Below are positions 7,302-14,939 of a stretch of DNA of 37,065 nt, in pieces. The first letter of the stretch is position 1; each line of letters begins with the position of its first letter. This DNA comes from Teichococcus rhizosphaerae (GTDB lineage Bacteria > Pseudomonadota > Alphaproteobacteria > Acetobacterales > Acetobacteraceae): the NCBI RefSeq assembly GCF_002631185.1, contig NZ_PDNU01000048.1:1-37065 (forward strand), written 5' to 3'. The translations under genes and the position numbers were made by a program. Under the pieces are notes generated by a model that searched no databases, was not told the DNA's origin, and worked only from the letters and a program-made list of their open reading frames with translations.

Positions 7302-8507
7302 TCAGCCCGGCTTCCCGTCCGCCCTTGGCCATAGCAGCATTGGCCCATGCGCGGCCAGGAAGAGGCCGAAGGCCGTGATCCAGAGCGCACCAGCGGCGGT
7401 AAATGGCAGCATGCCAGGTAGCAGTTCTGGCCCGAAGGCGCGCAGTGCTGCGGCCACGGGCAGGAGCAGCCAAGCGGCCACCATCGCGCGGGACGCCCGC
7501 AACGGATATCCGGTATGGCCAAGCGTCGCGCGCGGCATCACGGCCAGGATCATCAGCCCGATCGCGCTGATGCCCTGCAAATGCAGCCAGTTCGCCGCCC
7601 ATGTTGCGTCCCCGAGCAGGTATGCCGCCTTCACCGAGAGAGCCACCGGCGTCATGAGGTAGGCCAGATGCAGCACCCACAGGATCGGCTGGCCAAGCGT
7701 CCGCAGCCCCAACCAGCGCGAGAGGCGCAGCATCGCCAGCACCGCCGCCGCTGTAGCGGCCGCTCCGGCCAGTAAGCCGCCGGGTGCCACCAGATCCACC
7801 ACGGTGACGGCCAGCAACGCCGCGACGCCAGCGGTGTCTACGCCCGGCAGGGGCTGCGGCTCGATATCCTGCCCTGCTGCCCTGAGGGCATTGCGGGTAA
7901 AAGCCGGGATGATGCGCCCGCCGATCAGGCCCACCAGAAGCAGGGCGACGTTGAGCGACAGAAGTTCTCCGCTTTCGAAGGTGCCCTCCCACCATCCAGC
8001 TGCCTCCCCGAGCATGAGGACGTCCCCTGCCCAGAAGGCGAGGAGCAGTCCGGGCGGCCCGAGCAGGCGCGGCGTCGCGGCCCGCATGAGCGCAGGCAGC
8101 ACAGTAACGAGCAGCGCCGGAATGGGCAGCAACGCGATAGGCACGGCGATGTTCACCGGCACCGGCGAGCCGGGCAGCAGAACCAGGCGCGCCACGACGA
8201 ACAGCATCGCCAGCAGCACCAAGGGCGCGCCTGAGTAGGCAGCGCGGCCCGTCCAGTTCGGAATGGCGGTGAGGAGGAAGCCGGAGAGGGCGGCGCCAAC
8301 GAAGCCTGCCAGCATCTCGTGTCCGTGCCAGCGGGCACCCGGCAGCGGTCCATCTGGTAGGCCGCCCCCATGCAGGGCTACGAGCCACAACACGACCGTG
8401 ACGACCGCCCAGATCGCACATATCAGGAAGAAGGGCCGTAGCCCCTGGCGGAAGAGGGCGAAGCCTGCAGGAGCCGCAGCCTCCGGCGGTGTATTGGCTG
8501 TACTCAT
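7302..8507 (-). CDS. nnrS: NnrS family membrane protein
   Basis: 401 residues with about 12 hydrophobic helices. NnrS is a haem- and copper-containing membrane protein linked to NO tolerance and co-regulated with denitrification genes. Family features are FRPFFL-like RQGLRPFFLICAIW near the N-terminus, WHGHEMLAGFVGAALSGFLLTAIPNWTG (split conserved block at about 60-87), GGRIIPAFTRNAL, and the late HxxxxGxxGLMILAVMPRATLGHTG part. The last holds the conserved His, Met and Arg. The ATG at 8507 gives a normal N-terminus. It is convergent with the DoxX-DUF305 gene, 54 bases apart. A second, more divergent family member is at 23976-25055. Confidence 0.9.
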   Translation of the reverse strand: MSTANTPPEAAAPAGFALFRQGLRPFFLICAIWAVVTVVLWLVALHGGGLPDGPLPGARWHGHEMLAGFVGAALSGFLLTAIPNWTGRAAYSGAPLVLLAMLFVVARLVLLPGSPVPVNIAVPIALLPIPALLVTVLPALMRAATPRLLGPPGLLLAFWAGDVLMLGEAAGWWEGTFESGELLSLNVALLLVGLIGGRIIPAFTRNALRAAGQDIEPQPLPGVDTAGVAALLAVTVVDLVAPGGLLAGAAATAAAVLAMLRLSRWLGLRTLGQPILWVLHLAYLMTPVALSVKAAYLLGDATWAANWLHLQGISAIGLMILAVMPRATLGHTGYPLRASRAMVAAWLLLPVAAALRAFGPELLPGMLPFTAAGALWITAFGLFLAAHGPMLLWPRADGKPG

Positions 8508-9085
8508 CTTGTCTCCGAACCTGACGCATTATACGGAAGCAGTTATGCGGGCTTCCGGACAGCTTACCTGTTCCGTTCGGGCTTGGCGGCTTCTCTGAGC
8601 GTTAAGCATCCCTGTTGGCGCTGAAGCCATGAGCACCCAAGGTCCGCCTCCACTCTGGCCAGCCCATCGGCAACAAGCCGCATGCCGCCTTTGAGGAGTT
8701 GCTCCGGTCGCTCCAGACGGCCGCTGCTGGCGCACAGCTATCATGACCAGGTTTGCCCGGAAGCGGCCAGGCCGCTTTCGAGCCCCAGCCCTGAGGGAGC
8801 GGACCTCATTTCCAGAAGCGCGCTTGCCGGCTGCTGACCCTTCCAAGCTACTCAGCATGGATTCCGGAAAGCCTGGAAGCTGCCATAGCCGCACTTGGCA
8901 TCAGGGACCGACTAATCCATCATCCCGGAATGAAGGCTGCTCTGAGTACCACCAGCGTCGCGCTTCCGCGTCTCTGACGCGAGAAGCTGGAGGCAGGCGA
9001 CCCAACGGGCGTCTGTGGGAGTTCGCTCGCGCTCAGTGGGTGGACTGTCGCCGCACGTGCGGCTCGCAAGCAAATGGTGCTCATT
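8508..9085. other. 578-base stretch without a recognisable gene
   Basis: I see no supportable gene here. Short open frames on both strands are low-complexity or out of keeping with the neighbouring codon use. It must contain the nnrS promoter (right end of that gene at 8507) and that of catB (start 9086). No FNR-type TTG-N8-CAA box was found. The segment may be decayed sequence left by an earlier insertion. Confidence 0.3.
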
Positions 9086-9724
9086 ATGGACAATATCTTC
9101 GAAAGCCCCTTCAAGGGCATTACCCTCGATCGCCTCGTCACCCATCCTAACATCCGTGTCGGGCGATACAGTTATTACTCCGGCTACTACCACGGCCATG
9201 GTTTCGACGATTGCGCGCGCTTCCTCCTGCCAGACGAGGGCGCGGATAAGCTCGTCATCGGCTCGTTCTGTTCGATCGGCTCGGGGGCGGCCTTCATCAT
9301 GGCCGGGAACCAGGGACACCGGAGCGACTGGATCAGCACCTTCCCGTTCTTCTGGATGCCCGAAGTCCCCGCTTTCGCCGGGGCGGAGAATGGGTTCCAA
9401 CCGGCTGGCGATACGCTGGTTGGGAATGACGTCTGGATCGGGTCCGAGGCCATCATCATGCCCGGCGTCATGATCGGGGACGGCGCGGTCATCGGGACAC
9501 GGGCTCTGGTGACGAAGGATGTCGAGTCCTACGTGATCGTCGGTGGGAACCCTGCCAGGGTCATCCGGAAGCGTTTCAGCGACTCCGACGTTGCCAAGCT
9601 GCTCGAACTTCGCTGGTGGAACTGGAGCGATGATGAACTGCGGCAGGCCATGCCGATCCTGACCAGTGGCGACGTTGCGGCCCTTCATCGCCATTGGCGG
9701 GAGATCATCGAACCCGCGGGGTGA
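9086..9724 (+). CDS. catB: CatB-type (xenobiotic) O-acetyltransferase
   Basis: 212 residues, a left-handed beta-helix (hexapeptide) acyltransferase closely resembling type B chloramphenicol acetyltransferases, which move acetyl from acetyl-CoA to the drug. Diagnostic blocks are [56 protein letters not shown] (His is the proposed catalytic base), [26 protein letters not shown] and [15 protein letters not shown]. The second ATG (9086) gives the family N-terminus [11 protein letters not shown]; the ATG at 9074 is less likely. It is complete and apparently intact. It is not part of an obvious operon or integron. Substrate and resistance are predicted from family only; related genes can be silent on chromosomes. 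Confidence 0.88.
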   Translation: MDNIFESPFKGITLDRLVTHPNIRVGRYSYYSGYYHGHGFDDCARFLLPDEGADKLVIGSFCSIGSGAAFIMAGNQGHRSDWISTFPFFWMPEVPAFAGAENGFQPAGDTLVGNDVWIGSEAIIMPGVMIGDGAVIGTRALVTKDVESYVIVGGNPARVIRKRFSDSDVAKLLELRWWNWSDDELRQAMPILTSGDVAALHRHWREIIEPAG

Positions 9725-9906
9725 TCACCGCCTTCCTCGACTGCCCGTCCTTTTTTGAAAGCGGATGGGTAGGTTTCAATCTGTCTCAGCCAGCGGACGT
9801 CCAGAGGACCATGTCCGCTTTGTGGAAAGTTCCTGAGCCGCCTGAATGACGGAAATGGGCGCGAAGCCGACGTCGAGGCTGCCGGCAGTAGGGTTATGCC
9901 ATTGAT

Positions 9907-10761
9907 CTAGCGGCGTCGCCGAGGAGCGCGCGTGCGAGGTGTCTTAGCTGTGTGATGGGCGCTGCATTCCTTGAACGTCCTGTCCGCACGTGTCGACGGT
10001 GCTTGAGCCTTGCGCCCTTTCAGCCCGTTTCGATCCTGATTCGCGTAAGCGGACTGACCCAGAGTGCCGCGCATGGCCTTCGGCGCCCACAAGGCTGCCG
10101 GCCCGCCCGCATCGTAACTGGCAATGGCCTGATCCAGCTTGCGCGTGATGGTGTCCTGGTCAGGTTCGGCATGCACCGGTCCGCCGGGTTTCGGCAGGTG
10201 CATCTGGTGCACCGGGTTCCAGGCATAGTCGCGCAGCACCCGGACCCGCCGGTCATCCACCGCGCTGAGCATCACCTCGTCCAGCGCCGCGCTGTAGGAT
10301 AGGCGGCCTTCCGCCACCTGCGGTGCCACCAGGCGCAGGGTCAATGCCTCCAGGCTGATCCTGGGCTGCGATCGCGGTGCGGCCCCGAGACGCTCCGCCG
10401 CCCGGCCCTGCACCTCCAGGTTCAGGCTCATCTGCCGCACCGCCGGCGCCAAGATCTCGGCCTGCCGGTTCTCCCGCGCCCTTTGCACGAGCTGCGTTTC
10501 CGGCAGATCTGCCTTCTGCCGCGTCTGCCGCCGCCGCATGCCCTCCTGGAAGGTGTGGCGCGCCGTCTGCGACAGCTCCTGGAACTGGCGCAGCAGGGCC
10601 AGTGCGCTGTCCTTCACCGGCGCGCGGCCGAAGTTCCGCGCCACATTGGCCCAGGCCGCATCCAGCGCCGCCTGGCCCGCGAGCTTCGGGGCGTTCACCG
10701 GCCTGCGGTCCTCGACCTCCCGCGCCTCGGCGCCGAGGCTGCCGACGATGTGGCTGGCCAC
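9907..10761 (-). CDS. hypothetical plasmid-type protein, leader interrupted by IS481
   Basis: 284 residues from GTG 10761. It is soluble and mostly helical in appearance, rich in Arg, Gln and Ala (LLRQFQELSQTARHTFQEGMRRRQ), with a very basic C-terminal tail (TAKTPRTRAPRRRR). I do not recognise the family. The GTG lies 10 bases before an IS481 element. If that element, the following IS5 element and one copy of each target repeat are removed, the restored upstream sequence has an in-frame TAA eight codons before this GTG (TAA GTA TTC GGG GGA TTC CGG CCT CGC). The coding region therefore seems whole, but its promoter is displaced by the insertions. DNA binding is possible from the basic tail, but that is only inference. 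Confidence 0.55.
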   Translation of the reverse strand: MASHIVGSLGAEAREVEDRRPVNAPKLAGQAALDAAWANVARNFGRAPVKDSALALLRQFQELSQTARHTFQEGMRRRQTRQKADLPETQLVQRARENRQAEILAPAVRQMSLNLEVQGRAAERLGAAPRSQPRISLEALTLRLVAPQVAEGRLSYSAALDEVMLSAVDDRRVRVLRDYAWNPVHQMHLPKPGGPVHAEPDQDTITRKLDQAIASYDAGGPAALWAPKAMRGTLGQSAYANQDRNGLKGRKAQAPSTRADRTFKECSAHHTAKTPRTRAPRRRR

Positions 10762-10771
10762 GCGAGGCCGG

Positions 10772-11783
10772 CTAAGTGTTTAGTCCCAGATTGTGGTGGT
10801 ACGGTGAACCATCATGCTGCGAGGGAAGCGCTATGGGCCAAGTTCTGCACGGCTGCGCCCGTACGACAGAGGCAGTTCGTCGCGCGATCCAGCTACAGCA
10901 AGAAAGCGTAAGGGCTCTCGCCCGGCGCTACGGCGTCAGCCCCACCACCATCCAGAAATGGCGCAAGCGCTCGACGACCGCGGATGCCCGCATGGGACCG
11001 AAAGAGCCTCGCTCTTCCGTTCTGACGCTCGAGGAGGAGGCCATCGTCGTTGCCTTCCGTCGGCACACCCTGCTGCCGCTCGATGACTGCCTCTACGCCC
11101 TGCAGCCCACCATCGCGCATCTGACGCGCTCGACACTGCACCGCTGCCTGGAGCGGCACGGCATCAGCCGCCTGCCGCAGGTTGGAGGCGACAAGCCGCC
11201 CAAGCAGCGCTTCGTTACCTATCCCATCGGCTACTTTCACATCAACCTGGCCGAGGTCAGCACAGCCGAGGGCAAGCTGCGTCTCTTCGTCGCCATCGAT
11301 CGTACCAGCAAGTTCGTCTTTGTCCGTCTGGTCGAGAGCGCAGGAAAGATGGAAGCGGCGGATTTCCTGCGGGACCTGATCGAGGCCATTCCTTACCGCA
11401 TCCACACCGTGCTGACCGACAATGGCGTGCAGTTCACCGCGCGCAAGCAGGACATCTGGGACAGCCAGCACATCTTCGACCGGGTCTGCGATGAGCACGA
11501 CATCAAGCACAAGCTGACGAAGGTGAACCATCCCTGGACCAACGGGCAGGTCGAGCGGATGAACCGCACCATTAAGGAAGCAACCGTCAGGCGCTTCCAT
11601 TACGACAGCCATGAGCAGCTTCGCGCCCACCTACAGCTCTTCGTCGATGCCTACAATCATGCCCGCCGCCTGAAGATGCTGCGCGGTCTCACACCCAACG
11701 AATTCATCTATCAAACCTGGACGAAAGAGCCCGAACGCTTCAGGCTCGATCCGTCACACCACACCCCGGGACCATACACTTAG
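10772..11783 (+). mobile_element. IS481-family element with CCGG target duplication
   Basis: 1,012 bp. The termini are imperfect inverted repeats: left CTAAGTGTTTAGTCCCAGAT and right, read inward, CTAAGTGTATGGTCCCGGGG. They are flanked by a perfect CCGG on both sides (10768-10771 and 11784-11787). It contains one transposase gene whose TAG stop forms the last three bases of the element. The intact duplication points to a simple insertion. Confidence 0.88.
10833..11783 (+). CDS. IS481 transposase, first catalytic Asp replaced by Asn
   Basis: 316 residues. An N-terminal helix-turn-helix (about 10-45, ALARRYGVSPTTIQKWRKR) is followed by an rve-type DDE core. Family members have HID or HVD at the first catalytic position, but this copy reads YFHINLAEV, with AAC for Asn. 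The second Asp (VLTDNGVQF) and the Glu (NGQVERMNRT) are kept, as is the LTPNEFIYQTWTKEPERF end. The ATG at 10833 has GAGGGA upstream. Unless the Asn is tolerated, the enzyme should be inactive. Confidence 0.9.
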   Translation: MGQVLHGCARTTEAVRRAIQLQQESVRALARRYGVSPTTIQKWRKRSTTADARMGPKEPRSSVLTLEEEAIVVAFRRHTLLPLDDCLYALQPTIAHLTRSTLHRCLERHGISRLPQVGGDKPPKQRFVTYPIGYFHINLAEVSTAEGKLRLFVAIDRTSKFVFVRLVESAGKMEAADFLRDLIEAIPYRIHTVLTDNGVQFTARKQDIWDSQHIFDRVCDEHDIKHKLTKVNHPWTNGQVERMNRTIKEATVRRFHYDSHEQLRAHLQLFVDAYNHARRLKMLRGLTPNEFIYQTWTKEPERFRLDPSHHTPGPYT

Positions 11784-11813
11784 CCGGAATCCCCCGAATA
11801 CTTACAGCGCCTT

Positions 11814-12285
11814 TCAAAACCTCTCCTGAAGTGCGTTGAGGCAGATGAGGGAGCAGGCGAGTGCGGTGAGGGCATGGTGGATGTCGAGCCTGCGCTCGTA
11901 GCGGATGGCCAGGCGGCGGAAGCGGTTGACCCATGCGAATGTGCGCTCGATGACCCATCTGTGCTTGCCCAGCCTCTGGCTGCTCTCGATGCCGCGGCGT
12001 GCGATCCGGTGTTTGATCCCGCGCCGAAGGCAGGCGCGACGGCAGCGGCGGTGGTCATAGGCCTTATCGGCATGCAACTTGTCCGGCCTGCGTCGGGGTC
12101 GCCCGGGTTTTCCTGCAACAGGAGGCACGGCATCGAGCAGGTCCTCGAAAGGCTTGCTGTCGTGGGTGTTGGCGCCGGTCAGCAGGAAGGCGAGCGGGAT
12201 GCCGCGTCGGTCAGTGACGAAGTGCCGCTTGGTGCCTGCCTTGCCGCGGTCCGTCGGGTTCGCCCCGGTTCCGGCGCCCCCCTTT
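11814..12285 (-). CDS. IS5/IS427 transposase OrfB (C-terminal part, by frameshift)
   Basis: Read in the -1 frame relative to OrfA. It begins around KKGGAGTGANPTDRGKAGTK and continues through FVTDRRGIPLAFLLTGANTHD (second catalytic Asp), HADKAYD, RRGIESSQRLGKHRWVIERT (Glu) and a TGA stop near the element's end. There is no good start of its own, so it is probably made as an OrfA-OrfB fusion. The right coordinate given is the slippage site, not a start codon. Confidence 0.8.
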
Positions 12286-12616
12286 TCGCCGCAATGGACG
12301 CGCTGTCGACGCAGGCACGGGTCCAGTCGATGCGGTCGGCCTGGCGCAGGCGCCGCAGCAACTCCCGGTGCAACCGGTCCCACACACCAGTTTGCTGCCA
12401 GTCCCGCAGCCGCCGCCAGCAGGTGACGCCGGATCCACAGCCCATCTCCCGTGGCAGCATCTCCCACGGAATGCCGGAGCGCAGCACAAAGAGGATGCCG
12501 CTCAAGGCAGCACGGGGCGGTATAACCGGCCGTCCACCCTTCGGCTTGGGCCGTTCGGGCGGCAACAGCGGCTCGATCACCGACCAGAGTTCGTCCGAGA
12601 TCAGGGGCTTCGCCAT
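12179..12616 (-). CDS. IS5/IS427 transposase OrfA (N-terminal part)
   Basis: 145 residues from ATG 12616 (MAKPLISDELWSVIEPLLPP). It has the DUF4096-type N-terminal domain (GGRPVIPPRAALSGILFVLRSG) and the first catalytic Asp region (WTRACVDSASIAAKRG). After that the frame leaves the family sequence and ends in non-conserved residues. A run read on the minus strand as AAAAGGGGGG (12277-12286) sits exactly where the frame must change to OrfB, a typical -1 slippage site for this group. Confidence 0.85.
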   Translation of the reverse strand: MAKPLISDELWSVIEPLLPPERPKPKGGRPVIPPRAALSGILFVLRSGIPWEMLPREMGCGSGVTCWRRLRDWQQTGVWDRLHRELLRRLRQADRIDWTRACVDSASIAAKRGAPEPGRTRRTAARQAPSGTSSLTDAASRSPSC

Positions 12617-12784
12617 GATCCTCAGATCGGTGCGACCCTGCCGTCCGTCCAGGTTTTGAAAGGCGCTGTTAGCCGCCGCGCCTATACCCCTTTTGTCGGA
12701 CGTATTAACATCAACGATGGCACCGCGGCAGCGTTTCTCGAATAGGCTGCAGACCAAGGAAGTAGGTAGAGGAGGTTCAGATAG

Positions 12785-13168
12785 ATGATTCGATATATTG
12801 CTCCATTCGCCTCGCTTATGGCCCTTGCTCTTGCGGCGGCGCCTGTAGCCGCCCAAGACGCCGAGGCTGGTCAGCGCGCATTCAATCAATGCCGCGCCTG
12901 CCATACAATCAATGAGGGCGCACGCAGCGGTGTTGGCCCCAACCTGCACGGCGTGATCGGGCGCAAGGCCGCCTCCCTTGAAGGATTCCGCTACTCTAAA
13001 GCAATGCAGGACAAGGGCGCAGAGGGTTTGGTCTGGAATGAGGAGAGCCTAAATCCCTATCTGCGCAGCCCGCGAGAGGTGGTGCCAGGGACGACGATGT
13101 CCTTCCCTGGGCTGAAAGATGAGAAGCGCCTTCAGGATCTTCTCGCTTATCTCAAGCAGCAGAGCTGA
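12785..13168 (+). CDS. periplasmic class I cytochrome c
   Basis: 127 residues. A cleavable signal peptide (1-23, ending VAAQD) is followed by a mono-haem c2/c550-like cytochrome. The haem site is CRACH (residues 37-41), followed by VGPNLHGVIGRKAA. The distal Met is probably in the PGTTMSFPGLKDEK loop, and the family's final helix is RLQDLLAYLKQ. Strong AGGAGG upstream at about 12770. It may pass electrons to NosZ in the periplasm, as c550-type cytochromes do in other denitrifiers; this is inferred from context. The IS5 end is 116 bases upstream, so its original promoter may be partly replaced. Confidence 0.9.
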   Translation: MIRYIAPFASLMALALAAAPVAAQDAEAGQRAFNQCRACHTINEGARSGVGPNLHGVIGRKAASLEGFRYSKAMQDKGAEGLVWNEESLNPYLRSPREVVPGTTMSFPGLKDEKRLQDLLAYLKQQS

Positions 13169-13178
13169 AGGAAAGAAA

Positions 13179-13200
13179 GGTGGGCGAGTCCTCGCCCACC
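13179..13200. terminator. stem-loop between convergent genes
   Basis: GGTGGGCGAG-TC-CTCGCCCACC, a strong hairpin. On the minus strand it is followed by a T-rich run (complement of GGAAAGAAA), so it should end the DUF4142 transcript. It may also serve the cytochrome c gene on the plus strand. Confidence 0.7.
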
Positions 13201-13214
13201 GATGCTCAGGACCC

Positions 13215-13796
13215 CTAACCCTTGAGGGCCCGGGCCTTAGACAGGTGAGCTTGCAAAACAGGCAGGTGGGCTGCTGCCCAGCGCTTCAGTTCCTCGTTGT
13301 CCCCGACCTGCGCGTAGTTGCGGAACAGATCGACCGCTATCAGCGGGGCCTGTGACTGCTGTTGCGTGTAAAGCGCCTGGAAGTTGCCGCCCTGCGCATC
13401 GCGGAGCTGGGTGATCCAGGTGCGGTGTTGTTCGCTCATTTCCTGCGGCACCTTTGCGCCTTGTGGCGCATTCTTGCGCAGCTTTTCCATATCCTGCGCA
13501 TGGGCTGCCAGCACAGCCTGCGCGAAGTTGCGCTGAGCGTCGTCCCGGGACCGCTCCAGCGCCAGTTTCGCCGCTTCTGTCTGAAATATCGCGTGCGAAG
13601 CGGCAAGCTCGACGAATTTCGGTGCTGAAAGAACTTCGGAGCCGCGATGTCCCGCCGTACCGCTCATCTGCGTGCTTTGTTCCTGCCGGCCGGTCCCGGG
13701 TTGCGCAGAGGCCGGCTGGTCGGGGCCACTCTGGGCCAGAGCTGGCAGGGAAAGGATTGCAGAGAGCGCTGCCACAAGGGGAAAGCTTTTTCTCAT
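13215..13796 (-). CDS. exported DUF4142 protein
   Basis: 193 residues from ATG 13796. The signal peptide MRKSFPLVAALSAILSLPALAQ is cut around residue 22, then comes a Gln/Ser/Gly-rich linker. The DUF4142 domain (about 55-190) has FVELAASHAIFQTEAAKLAL, the NFAQAVLAAHAQDMEKL part, LYTQQQSQAP and a final LPVLQAHLSKARAL. DUF4142 folds as a ferritin-like helical bundle, but its function is not established. A frame extending 47 residues upstream is not plausible as a signal peptide, so the internal ATG is chosen; GGAG lies nearby upstream. It lies downstream of, and in the same direction as, the ferritin-like gene, separated by 91 bases. Confidence 0.85.
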   Translation of the reverse strand: MRKSFPLVAALSAILSLPALAQSGPDQPASAQPGTGRQEQSTQMSGTAGHRGSEVLSAPKFVELAASHAIFQTEAAKLALERSRDDAQRNFAQAVLAAHAQDMEKLRKNAPQGAKVPQEMSEQHRTWITQLRDAQGGNFQALYTQQQSQAPLIAVDLFRNYAQVGDNEELKRWAAAHLPVLQAHLSKARALKG

Positions 13797-13887
13797 AGCT
13801 CGTGCTCCGGAAAGAATGGAAGGGGCTGACGGCCATCTCTGCGGTTCTGCCCAACCCTCCAACCGTATCACCCTCCAGTGGTTGCGT

Positions 13888-14778
13888 TCATTGTTCCTCG
13901 GGCAATTGGCGCAACAGAGAAAGGCGTGAGATGGCACGCCCGGCCAGTGCCTGCAGGCGGCGAACCATGGCCTCGTCCCGCGCGAGATCGGCCGCCTCCA
14001 GATAGGCTTCGGCGGCCTGCTCGGACAGGCGCAGCATCTCGCCCAATACGTTTGAATGTTCGGCAGGAGCGGCCTTCACGGCAGTGGTGCCTTCAGCCCC
14101 GGACAAGGAACTTGCATCCTGTGCCATCTCAAGCGCCTCTTCGGCCAAGCGTTTGATTTCCGTGGAAGCCTTTCGCTGCTGCCTGGCAAGGGCCGGAAGA
14201 AACCTGGCCAGGAGCCGCTCAGCCTCTATCGCCTTCGATGCCAGACGTTGCGGCGCAGGGGTACCCGTGCTGCCGCGGCCTTCCGCATGAAAAGCGCGGC
14301 GCCGCTCACGACGCCGCAATGCGGTGCGTTGCAACCCTTCCCGCGCCATATGCTCGGCCGCCGCTTGAACGGCAGGCTCATCCGTGTGGGCGGCGACATA
14401 GCTCCAGAACGCGAAGAATCGTTCCTCATCGCGCACGGCCATCGAGAAGACACTATATGGGGAAACGAGTCTCGATGAGGCAGCGTTGCGCGCTTCCTCA
14501 TCATCGAAGGCTTCAGATGGATTCCACCGTAGATTCGACGAATCGGGCACCGCGCCGATGAGATCGGAGGACCATCTCCGAACATGCTCCGCGTGATTGC
14601 GCTTCTCTGCGGCAAGATTCTGGAACAGCTCAGCCAGTTTTTTCCGCGCGGTCGCTGCCATGTGATCCGCTAAATCAGTGTAACGGCGTTCCATATTTTG
14701 ATCAATTGCCTCTGCGATTGCGAGAAGCTCCGCGAGCGAACGTACAGCTGCGGGAGGTTCACTCTTCAGAAGGAGCAT
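13888..14778 (-). CDS. ferritin-like (rubrerythrin-type) protein
   Basis: 296 residues, no signal peptide. The N-terminal half (20-160) resembles a ferritin/rubrerythrin four-helix bundle. Candidate ligands are AEAIDQNMERRYTDLADHM and LAAEKRNHAEHVRRW (ExxxH) in the first helix pair, and AVRDEERFFAFWSY with AAAEHMAREGLQRTAL in the second. The C-terminal half is a long Ala/Glu/Arg-rich helical region with repeated EA pairs, possibly a second bundle. It is divergent from nosR across a 161-base region containing an FNR-type box, so co-regulation is possible. It may store iron or act on peroxide; neither is proven by the sequence. Confidence 0.75.
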   Translation of the reverse strand: MLLLKSEPPAAVRSLAELLAIAEAIDQNMERRYTDLADHMAATARKKLAELFQNLAAEKRNHAEHVRRWSSDLIGAVPDSSNLRWNPSEAFDDEEARNAASSRLVSPYSVFSMAVRDEERFFAFWSYVAAHTDEPAVQAAAEHMAREGLQRTALRRRERRRAFHAEGRGSTGTPAPQRLASKAIEAERLLARFLPALARQQRKASTEIKRLAEEALEMAQDASSLSGAEGTTAVKAAPAEHSNVLGEMLRLSEQAAEAYLEAADLARDEAMVRRLQALAGRAISRLSLLRQLPEEQ

Positions 14779-14877
14779 GTCTGTTTCTTTCTTCTAGAAT
14801 TCGGCAAATAATGAGAATTCCTAAAGGTTGAACGCAATTCTAGACCGTGTCATCCACTGGCTTATCTTGTTGACAGT

Positions 14878-14891
14878 TTGCGCTGGAGCAA
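14878..14891. promoter_or_regulatory. FNR/NnrR-type box upstream of nosR
   Basis: TTGCGCTGGAGCAA is a 14-base dyad of the FNR/Dnr/NnrR family with matching TTGC/GCAA arms. It lies 48 bases before the nosR GTG and is nearly the same as the hmp-side box at 5678. The position suits activation of nosR; the divergent ferritin-like gene starts about 100 bases away. Confidence 0.6.
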
Positions 14892-14939
14892 AGAGGCGGC
14901 TTTCCGTAGCTGCTATAAACACCAGGGTGGAGAACGCGG

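Larger units (their letters stand above)
11805..12668 (-). mobile_element. IS5-family (IS427-type) element with TTA target duplication
   Basis: 864 bp. The ends are a perfect 17-bp inverted repeat, CAGCGCCTTTCAAAACC at 11805 and its complement ending at 12668, bordered by TTA on both sides (11802-11804, 12669-12671). Two overlapping transposase frames on the minus strand fill the element. It separates the unknown gene/IS481 region from the cytochrome c and nos block. Confidence 0.88.

Noticed and set aside
8529-8894. 121-residue minus-strand frame upstream of nnrS
   Set aside because: No recognisable domain, no clear ribosome site, and codon use unlike neighbouring genes.
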